DNA of 64,000 nucleotides from positions 3,946 to 67,945 of the forward strand of contig JBGCEM010000043.1 of assembly GCA_045106335.1 (NCBI GenBank). Reading direction: 5' to 3'. Position 1 is the stretch's first letter. Every line of letters starts with the position of its first letter. Below the pieces are notes generated by a model that made no database searches, was not told the DNA's origin, and saw only the letters and a list, made by a program, of their open reading frames with translations. The DNA comes from Aliishimia sp045106335. GTDB taxonomy: Bacteria > Pseudomonadota > Alphaproteobacteria > Rhodobacterales > Rhodobacteraceae. Made by a program: the position numbers and the translations under genes. Of the stretch, positions 35,260 through 44,360 are shown one piece after another.

Positions 35260-36881
35260 TTGGTTGCCCGACACAGACAACTGGCCCGAATGACAATATC
35301 CGCGCGTGCGGCGGCCTGATCCAGCAAAGCTTTGATATGGGGGCGTTCGACATGCTCACCCCGCGTCACCAAACATTCATACAGCCCTTGCAACGCCCAC
35401 ACATTGCGCGGGTTTTGACAGGGCCGGGGCAGGGTAGGATCAAACCCCAAATCAGCGCGATAGACTGCCTCGGCCTCGGCCATGTGCCCTGCATCCATTA
35501 ACAAGGCCCCCAAGGCATGGCGGGTCGGCAGCGGCCAAGCCCAAGGTTCTTCATACAGCAACCCATCATCGCAATGCACCGCTTGGCGCAAATGATCCAA
35601 ACCTTCGTCTTTTGCGCCAGATTTGAACATGACCTCGCCCCACATCATATGATGCGCCAACTCCAACACATCGCGCGCTTTGTTTTGAAACAATTGGCGC
35701 TCTTCCGGGATTGCTGCAAAAGCGATTTCAAACGCGGCGGCCTCTTTGCGGGCCTGCGCCTCATGGCCTAAATTGGCAAAAGCAATGGCGCGTGCATACA
35801 GCACCAGGGCATGGGTCACCGCATAAAGTTGGGTGTCTACGGGGATCGGTTCGTGCAAGATGTCCTGCCACATCCCAAACCGGATCAGTACATGAGACTT
35901 CGTGGCAACAAACGTTTCAAACAGATCAGGATAAACGCGCACAACCTCATCAGGTACCTCGGCGCGCAACCGGTCCGCGATTTCCAACGCAGCTGCCCGC
36001 TGGCCCAAAAACATCGCCCCATACAGCGCGAAATGCAGGTTATGAATGCGATAAAGGGCGTAGAAATTCGCACCCCCGGCATATGATTTGAAAGTCTTAT
36101 CTACCTCGGCCGCCGCCAAATTGCGCGCCACAACTGTTTGATAATCGCCACATAATACATCAATATGCGTGCCCATATGCACCAAATGTCCCGCATCTGG
36201 GGCCAGCCCGGTCAAACGATCCCCGTGCCGCAGCGCAAGTTCGGGGGTGGGCGACATCTCCATCAGGTGAATATACATGTGCAACAGGCCCGGATGATGC
36301 CATGCGGCATCGCGCTTGAAGGCCGTTTCTAACACAGACTGCGCTTCAACTGCGCTGCCCTTGGGGTTGGGACAGCCTTTCCAGAAATCCCACAAGCGCC
36401 ATGGCGTGCGGTTCATCAAACTTTCCGCAAAGATCGACGTGATATCCAGATCCTCGGGCCAACGGGCATGCACATCGCGCATCGCATCGGCAAAGCCGTC
36501 GGCATAGGGCTGGAAGTCTTCAACGTCAGGATCGTCGGGAATGCGGTGGGACAAAGCGTGTAGCAAGGCAATGTCTTGGGGCGTTTGGGCCACAGCCAGC
36601 CCAGACTTTATCGCCGAATTTGATCGCGTGATGCAGGGAGCCTTTTCGCGGGGGTCAAAAATCTCCCAAGGTTTGTTATAATTCGGCCCTAAAGCATAAG
36701 CGATGCCCCAATGCGCCATGGCACAGCTGGGATCGGCGGCCAAAGTCCGCTCAAGACACGCAATGGCCTCTTCGTGGTTGAATCCATACAGCCACACCAT
36801 CGCGCGATCAAACCAGATCTGTGCATCCGGCTTGTCGGTTACAGGGCGCGAATAAGTCCCAAGATCAAAAGGATAATTCAT
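35256..36881 (-). CDS. tetratricopeptide-repeat protein
   Basis: 541-residue soluble protein without a signal peptide. TPR-like units are visible: IWFDRAMVWLYGFNHEEAIACLERTLAADPSCAMAHWGIAYAL near the N-terminus, and HALGALLMDAGHMAEAEAVYRADLGFDP near the C-terminus. A His-rich block, HHPGLLHMYIHLMEMSP and GHLVHMGTHIDVLCGDY, is conserved in this large TPR family and may bind metal. It lies 29 bp after the peptide ABC ATPase gene on the same strand, so it is probably the last gene of that operon; its role there is unknown. Confidence 0.83.
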   Translation of the reverse strand: MNYPFDLGTYSRPVTDKPDAQIWFDRAMVWLYGFNHEEAIACLERTLAADPSCAMAHWGIAYALGPNYNKPWEIFDPREKAPCITRSNSAIKSGLAVAQTPQDIALLHALSHRIPDDPDVEDFQPYADGFADAMRDVHARWPEDLDITSIFAESLMNRTPWRLWDFWKGCPNPKGSAVEAQSVLETAFKRDAAWHHPGLLHMYIHLMEMSPTPELALRHGDRLTGLAPDAGHLVHMGTHIDVLCGDYQTVVARNLAAAEVDKTFKSYAGGANFYALYRIHNLHFALYGAMFLGQRAAALEIADRLRAEVPDEVVRVYPDLFETFVATKSHVLIRFGMWQDILHEPIPVDTQLYAVTHALVLYARAIAFANLGHEAQARKEAAAFEIAFAAIPEERQLFQNKARDVLELAHHMMWGEVMFKSGAKDEGLDHLRQAVHCDDGLLYEEPWAWPLPTRHALGALLMDAGHMAEAEAVYRADLGFDPTLPRPCQNPRNVWALQGLYECLVTRGEHVERPHIKALLDQAAARADIVIRASCLCRATN

Positions 36882-36910
36882 ACACGCCTGCCAGTTCGGA
36901 CTGCTTGGAT

Positions 36911-38995
36911 CTACTCTGCCGCGATTTTGATCACCGGCTCCATCTGGTCCAGCTGATCATCGGGCAAATGGCACTTGATCTGATGCCCGCCCTCCAACAT
37001 GCGCACCGGCGGAACTTGTGTTTCGCACAACCCGCCCGTGACCTTGTCTTTCCAACGGCAGCGCGTCTGGAACGGGCAACCAGGGGGCGGGCTCATGGCC
37101 GATGGGATATCGCCTTCAAGCACGATATGTTGCTTCTCAATTGAGGTGTCCGCAATAGGGACAGCCGACAGCAATGCCTCGGTATAAGGATGATAGGGCG
37201 GCGAGAACACCTGATCCGTATCGCCCAATTCAACCACATGGCCCAAATACATGACCATCACGCGGTCACTGAGATAGCGCACAATCGACAGATCATGGCT
37301 GATGAACAAAAGCGTCGTTTTTTCGTTGCGCTGAATTTCCATCAACAAATCCGTGACCGCCGCCTGCACCGAAACATCCAACGCCGACACCGGCTCATCC
37401 GCCACAACAATGCGCGCATCCCCGGCAAACGCGCGCGCAATCCCAACGCGCTGCTTTTGACCACCTGACAATTGGCGTGGCATTCGATCCGCAAAAGCCC
37501 GCGGCAGCTTCACAAGATCCAGCAATTCCAACATACGTTTGCGCCGATCCGCATCAGAGTTGCCGACCTGAAAGATTTCTAACGCGCGCATAATTTGGCG
37601 GCCCACTGTCATCGACGGGTTCAGCGTATCGAACGGGTTCTGAAACACCATCTGCACATCCGCCACCGTTTTGGTATCGCGCGCCTCAATCGGGATGGCT
37701 TCGATGGATTGATTGTCCAACAAAATCTGCCCATCGGTGGCCGTTTCCAACCCCATCAAGACCTTGGCCAGCGTCGACTTACCACAACCGGACTCGCCAA
37801 CAATCGCCAAAGTCTCAGATTCGCGGGCCTCAAAGGACAACGTCTCATTGGCCTTCACAACCTTCTTTTCGCCCCCGCTAAACAACGCACTGGCCGCAAC
37901 CTCATAATACTTCTTTAGACTGTCGACTTTCAAAATAACCTTGCCAGGCTTGGTCTTTTCAGCCGTCTTGGCCACCTGCAAAGGCGCGTCCCAGTCGATC
38001 TCCTCAAACCGCAAACAGCGTGAATTGTGCCGATCATCTCCCTCAATCGCCGCCATCGCGATCGCGTCCCCGCCATTGCAACGCCCTTCTTGGAAATAGT
38101 CACAACGCGGCCCAAAATTACACCCCGGCGGGCGCTCATGGGGCAGGGGGAAATTGCCTGGAATCGCCACCAAAGGCCGTGCATTCTTGTCCGCACCCGG
38201 CAGCGGGATCGAGCGGAACAGAGCCTGCGTGTAAGGATGCTGCATCTTGTCAAACACATCCTCAATAGACCCCGTCTCAACGGCCTCACCAGAATACATC
38301 ACGCAAATCCGATCACAGGTTTCCAGCACCAAACCCAGATTGTGGCTGATAAACAGCATCGAAGTGCCGTATTTCTTGCCCAGATCCTTGACCAATTCAA
38401 CAACAGCCGCCTCAACAGTCACATCCAATGCGGTCGTCGGCTCATCCAAGATCAGCAAAGACGGCTCAGACATTAAAGCCATCGCAATCACGATCCGCTG
38501 CTGCTGGCCACCCGACAACTGATGGGGAAAGGAATTCAGAATCCGCGCCGGATCTGGCAGTTTTACATCCGTCACCACCTGCAAAGCCCGCGCATAGGCG
38601 TCTTTCTCATTCAAACCCTGATGGATCATCGGCACTTCCATCAATTGCTTACCGATCTTCATGGCCGGGTTCAAAGAGGCCATCGGCTCTTGATAAATCA
38701 TCGCAATTTCCGACCCACGGATTGCACGCAACTCATCCATGCTCATCTTGCCCAGATCTTGACCCTTAAACTTGATCGATCCCCCAACAATCCGACCATT
38801 CACGCCCAAATCCTGCATGACCCCTAAAGCCACCGTCGACTTGCCACAGCCAGATTCTCCAACCAAACCCACCGCTTCGCCGGGCTGCACTTCTACCGAA
38901 AAATCCATGACCGCAGGAATTTCGCGCAACCGCGTGAAAAACGAGATCGACAAACTCTCAATCTCAAGGATCGGCCCTTCATAATCCTGTGCCAT
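36911..38995 (-). CDS. peptide/nickel ABC transporter ATPase, two fused nucleotide-binding domains
   Basis: 694 residues, a DppD-DppF fusion. Each half has Walker A (GESGCGKST, twice), signature (LSGGQQQR and LSGGQKQR), Walker B with DEPTTALD or DEPVSALD, and the oligopeptide C-terminal Cys motif (PPGCNFGPRC and PPGCPFQTRC). The start at 38995 (MAQDYEGPILEIESLSI) has AAGGAG upstream; the ORF runs to 39040 without need. It powers the two permeases encoded upstream. Substrate is unknown (di- or oligopeptides, or related solutes) and no binding protein gene is present. Confidence 0.93.
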   Translation of the reverse strand: MAQDYEGPILEIESLSISFFTRLREIPAVMDFSVEVQPGEAVGLVGESGCGKSTVALGVMQDLGVNGRIVGGSIKFKGQDLGKMSMDELRAIRGSEIAMIYQEPMASLNPAMKIGKQLMEVPMIHQGLNEKDAYARALQVVTDVKLPDPARILNSFPHQLSGGQQQRIVIAMALMSEPSLLILDEPTTALDVTVEAAVVELVKDLGKKYGTSMLFISHNLGLVLETCDRICVMYSGEAVETGSIEDVFDKMQHPYTQALFRSIPLPGADKNARPLVAIPGNFPLPHERPPGCNFGPRCDYFQEGRCNGGDAIAMAAIEGDDRHNSRCLRFEEIDWDAPLQVAKTAEKTKPGKVILKVDSLKKYYEVAASALFSGGEKKVVKANETLSFEARESETLAIVGESGCGKSTLAKVLMGLETATDGQILLDNQSIEAIPIEARDTKTVADVQMVFQNPFDTLNPSMTVGRQIMRALEIFQVGNSDADRRKRMLELLDLVKLPRAFADRMPRQLSGGQKQRVGIARAFAGDARIVVADEPVSALDVSVQAAVTDLLMEIQRNEKTTLLFISHDLSIVRYLSDRVMVMYLGHVVELGDTDQVFSPPYHPYTEALLSAVPIADTSIEKQHIVLEGDIPSAMSPPPGCPFQTRCRWKDKVTGGLCETQVPPVRMLEGGHQIKCHLPDDQLDQMEPVIKIAAE

Positions 38996-39035
38996 ATCTT
39001 CGTCTCCTTGTTGAGCCCAAGCGCGTAAATCCGCG

Positions 39036-39079
39036 TTCACTTAGCTCTAAAAACTCCGGGGTCCGGGGCAGCGCCCCGG
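39036..39079 (+). repeat. palindromic intergenic repeat, copy 2
   Basis: Lies between the permease and ATPase genes of the ABC operon. Blocks TTCACTTAGC (39036-39045) and AACTCCGGGG (39052-39061), then the hairpin CCGGGGC (39063-39069), loop AGC, GCCCCGG (39073-39079). Same block order as 11876-11933. Within an operon it could trim or stabilise the message. Confidence 0.55.
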
Positions 39080-39093
39080 TCCGATCCCATCCA

Positions 39094-40563
39094 TCAGTCC
39101 TTCAGACTTTCTTCGCGCAACCCATCAGCCAAGAGGTTCAACCCCAAAACCAAGGTCAGCAGCGCCACAGCCGGGGCTATCGCCGCATGCGGATACGCAC
39201 TCAGCAAACGACGCCCCGCGTTGATCGTCGTGCCCCAATCGGGGCTCTCGGATTGCAAACCCAGTCCAAAAAAGCCCAAAGTTCCCAAAAGGATGGTTGT
39301 ATAGCCAATGCGCAAACAGAAATCCACGATCAGCGGTCCCCGCGCATTGGGCAGAATTTCCCACAACATAATATACCAAGGTCCCTCGCCCCGTGTCTGG
39401 GCCGCCGCCACATAGTCGCGGGTTTTGATGTCCAGCGTCAGGCCCCGCACAATCCGAAACACAGTGGGCGCATTCACAAAGACCACCGACACAAACACCA
39501 GTAGTATCGCCGGATCGGGGTTAATTCCGTCCAGCCAAGTGGGCAGTCCTGGCAGCTGAAAATTGGGTGAATTGATCAAATATCCGTCTTCGGTATTCAG
39601 CGACAGATATCCCCATAAAAGCACACTCAAAACAACCACCAGCAAAGGTGTGCGCACGGCAGGTTGCGTCGAATAGCGCGAATTTAGCAAAATGCCGACA
39701 AAGATAACTGGGAACAGAAACAGCACCATGCCCATGATTGCAGGCACGCCGGCGATTTTGATTTCCGGCGTAACCAACAAGTAGAACAGCAAGATCACAG
39801 GGAAGGCCAAAATCAGGTTGGCGAGAAAACTCAAGACTACATCCAAACGCCCGCCATAATAGCCAGCGGGCAATCCCAGAATGATCCCTGCCAAAAATGC
39901 AAACAACGTCGCCAGCGGCGCGATCTGGATGACCAGCCATGCCCCCGCGATGATGCGGCTGAAGATGTCGCGCGCCAAGTTGTCACCGCCCAACAGATAC
40001 CAGGCATACTCCCCGTCCTCAGCCCCGCGCATTGGCGTTCCAGGCACTTTGTTTTTCATGCCCGATACTTGCGACAGCGGGTCATGGGTGATCAACAAAT
40101 CTGCCGCCCCTAAGATCCCGACAAATACCCAGAACATCACCAGTGCAAAACCGACCATGCCAACAGTGCTGTCAAACAATTTGCCATAAAGCCCCAGGCG
40201 GCGCTTGAACTTGATTGACAGAGCAAACAGCACCACCAAGCAAATCCAGACGGGGATCAATTGACGGCTCATGCCCCCAACGATGCCAGCGCCCCCTGCG
40301 CCCAAGACGGCCCCAAGGATTACATAGATTAAAAGTGCTAAGATGGTCAGCGCCACAAGCCCCATCGTCACCTTTGAGGATAGTCCATAGGGCCCGCGTG
40401 CAGCTGCAATAGATCCGTCGGCGTTCACTTCGATGCGCCCGGATGGGGCAAGGATGCTAAGGACGATTTGCACCACTGCGGCGACGAACAAAAGCCCCGC
40501 CAAACCCAGAAAAATGGGGTCTAAAACACTGCCCAACGGGCCGGTCCATGTCAGTTGTTCCAT
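39094..40563 (-). CDS. peptide ABC transporter permease, DppC-like, long form
   Basis: 489 residues, about 190 more than a plain DppC. The N-terminal 150 residues add several helices (LGSVLDPIFLGLAGLLFVAAVVQIVL and following). The BPD_transp_1 core starts around ARDIFSRIIAGAWLVIQIAPL and has the EAA loop near TLDIKTRDYVAAAQTRGEGPWYIMLWEILPNARGPLI. It pairs with the DppB-like permease whose stop is 15 bp upstream. Long forms of this type are, as far as I recall, common in Rhodobacteraceae. Confidence 0.9.
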   Translation of the reverse strand: MEQLTWTGPLGSVLDPIFLGLAGLLFVAAVVQIVLSILAPSGRIEVNADGSIAAARGPYGLSSKVTMGLVALTILALLIYVILGAVLGAGGAGIVGGMSRQLIPVWICLVVLFALSIKFKRRLGLYGKLFDSTVGMVGFALVMFWVFVGILGAADLLITHDPLSQVSGMKNKVPGTPMRGAEDGEYAWYLLGGDNLARDIFSRIIAGAWLVIQIAPLATLFAFLAGIILGLPAGYYGGRLDVVLSFLANLILAFPVILLFYLLVTPEIKIAGVPAIMGMVLFLFPVIFVGILLNSRYSTQPAVRTPLLVVVLSVLLWGYLSLNTEDGYLINSPNFQLPGLPTWLDGINPDPAILLVFVSVVFVNAPTVFRIVRGLTLDIKTRDYVAAAQTRGEGPWYIMLWEILPNARGPLIVDFCLRIGYTTILLGTLGFFGLGLQSESPDWGTTINAGRRLLSAYPHAAIAPAVALLTLVLGLNLLADGLREESLKD

Positions 40564-40578
40564 GTGCTCAGCCCTGCC

Positions 40579-41625
40579 TTAAGAAATTCGAATACGTGGG
40601 TTCAGAAAGACATAGCCGATATCGGAAATCAGCTGCGTGACCAGAACCACAAACACGGACACCACGGACACGCCTAACAACAGCTCAATGTCATTATTGG
40701 CTGCCGCTTGTACCAATAGCCAGCCGAAGCCTTTGTAATTAAACAGCGTTTCCACAATCACCACGCCGTTGAGAAGCCATGGGAATTGCAGCATGATCAC
40801 TGTGAAGGGCGCGATCAAAGCGTTGCGCAGCGCGTGCTTCAGAACGATATTGCCGAAATTCACGCCCTTAAGGCGCGCAGTGCGGATATATTGTGCGGTC
40901 ATCACTTCGGTCATCGACGCCCGTGTCATACGCGCAATATAGCCCATTCCATACAGCGCGATGGTGATCACTGGCAGCGTAAAGTTGCGAAAGGTCGGCT
41001 CGTCCATCGCTTTGGCCGCAGATCCCGTGAACCATTTCAAGCCCACAGCCGAAGAGGCAAAGACAGCAATAAAAATCACACCCGAGACATATTCCGGCGT
41101 CGCAGTTGTCGCGATTGAAAAGGTCGACAAAGATCGATCCAGGCCCGATCCTTCGCGCATGCCCGCCAGCACACCGACAATCAAGGCCATGGGCACCATC
41201 ACCAACATGACCCACATCATCAAATACCCGGTCAGCGCTAAGTGCTTTCCCACCTTAGAAATGACGTCGTCTTTGAAAACCAGGCTAAAGCCCCAATTGC
41301 CTTGCAATACACCGCAAAAGGTTGCGCGCTGGTCTTCGGGCAGATCGCCATCGCGGCATTGACGCAACACGCGACCATCCTCTTTGACGGTCTCCCAAGC
41401 GGGGGCAACGCCAAGCCAGCGGCCAAATTTCACAAACGTGTTGTCCGTGTAGCCCCGATCCGTCAGCCAAGAATAGACAGCTTCGTCGCTCATACGGAAA
41501 TTGCCTTGCGTCTTGGCTAGTTTTTCCAGATTCGGATAAAGGTTCGTCATGAAGAACACGATGAAGGTCAGGCAAAGTGCCGTGAACAGCATCAGCCCCA
41601 GTCTGCGCAGAATAAATAGTCCCAT
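40579..41625 (-). CDS. peptide ABC transporter permease, DppB-like
   Basis: 348 residues, first gene of the operon. The N-terminus MGLFILRRLGLMLFTALCLTFIVFFMTNLYPNLEKLA is typical. A periplasmic insertion holds two Cys (LRQCRDGDLP and ATFCGVLQGNWG) that could form a disulfide. The EAA loop is YIRTARLKGVNFGNIVLKHALRNALIAPFTVIML. It forms the channel with the DppC-like protein. The start codon ATG at 41625 is followed by clear family sequence. Confidence 0.92.
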   Translation of the reverse strand: MGLFILRRLGLMLFTALCLTFIVFFMTNLYPNLEKLAKTQGNFRMSDEAVYSWLTDRGYTDNTFVKFGRWLGVAPAWETVKEDGRVLRQCRDGDLPEDQRATFCGVLQGNWGFSLVFKDDVISKVGKHLALTGYLMMWVMLVMVPMALIVGVLAGMREGSGLDRSLSTFSIATTATPEYVSGVIFIAVFASSAVGLKWFTGSAAKAMDEPTFRNFTLPVITIALYGMGYIARMTRASMTEVMTAQYIRTARLKGVNFGNIVLKHALRNALIAPFTVIMLQFPWLLNGVVIVETLFNYKGFGWLLVQAAANNDIELLLGVSVVSVFVVLVTQLISDIGYVFLNPRIRIS

Positions 41626-41922
41626 GTCAGCCCCTGTTGGTCAGGCAGGCTGCACTTTCAAGCGCAGCGGATTTGTTATTTGATCAGGAAGTGCGCGGTT
41701 GTGCGATGAACTTTTGCGATCATGCGCGCCGGTCGCACCTTCCCGTATGTCTCCCGGATGCGCAAATTTCTTTTGCGCTTATTGAAGTTCATTGAGGCAG
41801 GAGAATCCGGCGCGGTCAACAAAAGGTTAACATCTTTGATGTCTTTTTTTGCGACATGGCCGGTATTTAATTGCGACGTCTTCCTGGAAACAGTCATGCA
41901 AGCGGGGTGGCGTTGGGCTTCG
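41626..41922. other. 297-bp gap upstream of the ABC operon
   Basis: This gap lies between the ABC operon start and the 3' end of miaA. The place where a solute-binding protein gene would be expected holds none. The only minus-strand open frame (ending at 41676, basic, 38 codons from its last ATG) has no ribosome binding site and I do not call it. The operon promoter is probably here, but I see no convincing -35/-10 pair. Confidence 0.5.
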
Positions 41923-42798
41923 TTAACCAGATGCCGCAGAAATCCAGCGCCAGTCCGCGCATCTCTTTGCAAACCAAGTGCGTTGGCGTTTGGCGTATTG
42001 TCGCGTGGCGATGGTGGCTTTGTCTTTGGCCTCTTGTCGGGTGATTTCTCCGCGCAGATAGGCCGTAATTTCGGGAACGCCAATCGCACGAAACGCCGGG
42101 CGGGTGTCGTCATAATGTGGCAACATGTTACGCACTTCATCTTCGGCGCCCTGATCCATCATCTGATCAAAGCGCGCTTCGATCCGGGGGGTCAGCCAGG
42201 ATTTAGGCGCATCAAATACAAAAGCATGCGTTTGGGGCAAGGCGAGGATCGGCTGCGTTGGCGCGTCCTGCCATTCTATCAAGGATTTGCCCGTGCTGAG
42301 GAGCACTTCATAGGCACGCTGCACCCGGGCGCGGTTTTTCGTATCAAGTCGCGCGCGCGTTGGGGTGTCCAAGTGATTTAGAAGTTGCTTTAAGGGCAGG
42401 GTGTCGGCCTGCGTCCGGATTGCATCAGGGGTCGGCGGGATCGGGTTGAGGCCTTCGATCAGCGACATGAAATAAAGCCCTGTGCCGCCAACGATGATTG
42501 GTCGCGGCCCGTTTGTCAGCAAAGGCGTGACCTCGCGCGCCCAGTGCCCCGCAGAGTACGGCACGTCATAGGGTACATGCCCGTAAAGCGCATGCGGTGC
42601 GCAGGCAAGATCTTTTGCATCTGGGCGCGCTGTTACGATCTGCCAGCAGTCAAAAATCTGGCTGGCATCGGCATTAATGATCACGCCCCCTTGGGTTTGC
42701 GCGATTTCTAATGCCAACGCGGATTTGCCCGAAGCTGTGGGCCCGGCGATCAAGACGGGGGTGTTTGGTGAAATTTCGCTGATGATCTGTCGAAACAT
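41923..42798 (-). CDS. miaA: tRNA dimethylallyltransferase
   Basis: Adds a dimethylallyl group to A37 of tRNAs reading UNN codons. 291 residues. P-loop GPTASGKS at residues 19-26, INADASQIFDCWQIVTARP (substrate Asp region), PIIVGGTGLYFMSL, and KNRARVQRAYEVLLSTG in the insertion. The start is at 42798 (MFRQIISEISPN); the ORF extends into the divergent pyrH gene without reason. The promoter lies in the 70-bp spacer shared with pyrH. Confidence 0.94.
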   Translation of the reverse strand: MFRQIISEISPNTPVLIAGPTASGKSALALEIAQTQGGVIINADASQIFDCWQIVTARPDAKDLACAPHALYGHVPYDVPYSAGHWAREVTPLLTNGPRPIIVGGTGLYFMSLIEGLNPIPPTPDAIRTQADTLPLKQLLNHLDTPTRARLDTKNRARVQRAYEVLLSTGKSLIEWQDAPTQPILALPQTHAFVFDAPKSWLTPRIEARFDQMMDQGAEDEVRNMLPHYDDTRPAFRAIGVPEITAYLRGEITRQEAKDKATIATRQYAKRQRTWFAKRCADWRWISAASG

Positions 42799-42868
42799 GT
42801 CCGTCCCGCATTGCAGTGAAGCGCGTTTTAAGGCAACTAGCGCCAAAGACCAGTAAAGGATGACACGC

Positions 42869-43594
42869 ATGAGCGAAACAAGCGCAACATTCAACCGGGT
42901 CATGCTTAAGATATCCGGCGAAGCCCTGATGGGCGATCAGGGATTTGGTCTTCACCCCCCAACAGTGCAACGCATCGCCAAAGAGGTGAAATCGGTTCAC
43001 GATCTTGGGGTTGAGGTTTGCATGGTCATCGGCGGGGGCAACGTGTTTCGCGGCCTGTCCGGTGCGGCACAAGGCATGGAACGCACAACGGCGGATTACA
43101 TGGGCATGTTGGCCACTGTGATGAACGCGTTGGGGATGCAATCCGCTTTGGAAGGCGAGGGCGTCTATACCCGCGTGATCTCGGCCATTCCCATGGATCA
43201 AGTCTGCGAGCCCTATATTCGCCGCCGGGCTGTGCGCCACTTGGAAAAGAAACGCGTATGTATCTTTGCAGCTGGAACAGGCAATCCCTATTTCACCACA
43301 GACACCGCGGCCGCGCTGCGCGCCAATGAAATGGCCTGCGAGGCGATCTTTATGGGCAAGAACGGTGTGGATGGTGTCTATGATAAAGACCCAGCCAAAC
43401 ACGCCGATGCGGTGCGCTATGACAGTGTTAGCTATGATGATGTGTTGGCCAAACGTTTGGGCGTGATGGACGCGTCGGCGATTGCCCTGGCGCGGGACAA
43501 CAATTTGCCGATCATTGTGTTTGGGCTGGACGAGCCGGGGGGCTTCAAAGGCATTCTAGCCGGCAAAGGCACGTATACCCGCGTGCAAGGTTAA
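42869..43594 (+). CDS. pyrH: UMP kinase
   Basis: Phosphorylates UMP to UDP; amino-acid-kinase fold, 241 residues. Motifs: RVMLKISGEALMG, VIGGGNVFRG, AAGTGNPYFTTDTAAALRA and KNGVDGVYDKDPA. The ATG at 42869 (MSETSATFNRV) is used because AAAGGA at 42855-42860 is well spaced for it and overlaps the alternative ATG at 42860. First gene of the long operon reaching lpxB. Confidence 0.97.
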   Translation: MSETSATFNRVMLKISGEALMGDQGFGLHPPTVQRIAKEVKSVHDLGVEVCMVIGGGNVFRGLSGAAQGMERTTADYMGMLATVMNALGMQSALEGEGVYTRVISAIPMDQVCEPYIRRRAVRHLEKKRVCIFAAGTGNPYFTTDTAAALRANEMACEAIFMGKNGVDGVYDKDPAKHADAVRYDSVSYDDVLAKRLGVMDASAIALARDNNLPIIVFGLDEPGGFKGILAGKGTYTRVQG

Positions 43595-43662
43595 ACCAAA
43601 AGGTCGAATGCAGACCGCGGCTTGGCGAATGACGTGACGCTGGTCATGGGCTTGCCGTTGGG

Positions 43663-43676
43663 TTAAGACGTCTTAA
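43663..43676. promoter_or_regulatory. 14-bp perfect palindrome between pyrH and frr
   Basis: TTAAGACGTCTTAA, perfect inverted repeat, 35 bp before the frr ATG. It is a possible protein-binding site or chance. The spacing (TTAA-6-TTAA) is one base short of a CtrA box. Confidence 0.3.
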
Positions 43677-43711
43677 GAGTAGCTTAGACAAAGACGGAAA
43701 AGGGCACACAG

Positions 43712-44275
43712 ATGTCAGACGATTTCATGCTGGACACCGACGATTTGGAACGTCGCATGGACGGGGCGATTGCCAATCTCAAGACGGAATTTGCTTCGCT
43801 TCGCACGGGGCGCGCGTCTGCCTCGATGTTGGAACCGATCACGGTCGAAGCCTATGGCCAGCAAACGCCGATCAACCAAGTGGGCACTGTAAACGTACCT
43901 GAACCACGCATGGTGACGATCAATGTGTGGGACAAATCCATGGTCAACGCTGTGGAAAAATCCATTCGGGAAAGTGGCTTAGGGATCAATCCTCAACTCA
44001 ATGGCACGATCATCATGCTGCCAATTCCTGAGCTGAACGAAGAACGCCGCCGCGAATTGGGCAAGGTCGCGGGTCAGTATGCTGAAAGTGCGCGGGTGTC
44101 GATGCGCAACATCCGCCGCGATGGCATGGATCAGATTAAGAAAGCCAAATCTGATGGCCTGTCTGAAGATGATCAAAAAATATGGGAAGGTGAGGTGCAG
44201 GAAATTACCGATAGATTCATTAAATTGGTGGATGCTGCGCTGGAAACAAAACAAGAAGAAATCATGCAGGTTTAA
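43712..44275 (+). CDS. frr: ribosome recycling factor
   Basis: Splits post-termination ribosomes with EF-G. 187 residues, normal length. The helical hairpin starts DTDDLERRMDGAIANLKTEFASLRTGRASASMLEPI, then domain II PINQVGTVNVPEPRMVTINVWDKSMVNAVEKSI, and the C-terminal helix VAGQYAESARVSMRNIRRDGMDQIKKAK. AAAAGGG lies upstream of the ATG. Confidence 0.97.
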   Translation: MSDDFMLDTDDLERRMDGAIANLKTEFASLRTGRASASMLEPITVEAYGQQTPINQVGTVNVPEPRMVTINVWDKSMVNAVEKSIRESGLGINPQLNGTIIMLPIPELNEERRRELGKVAGQYAESARVSMRNIRRDGMDQIKKAKSDGLSEDDQKIWEGEVQEITDRFIKLVDAALETKQEEIMQV

Positions 44276-44360
44276 CCTGCTGTTTGGCCCTGCCTTGTGA
44301 CGCCCTGACTGTTGGGGCAGATGCAGACATGGTTCGATGTGCCCAAGGAGACGACCCATT

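Noticed and set aside
41676..41790. Short basic minus-strand frame just upstream of the peptide ABC operon
   Set aside because: No ribosome binding site and no family; it is the tail of a longer frame antisense to nothing useful.
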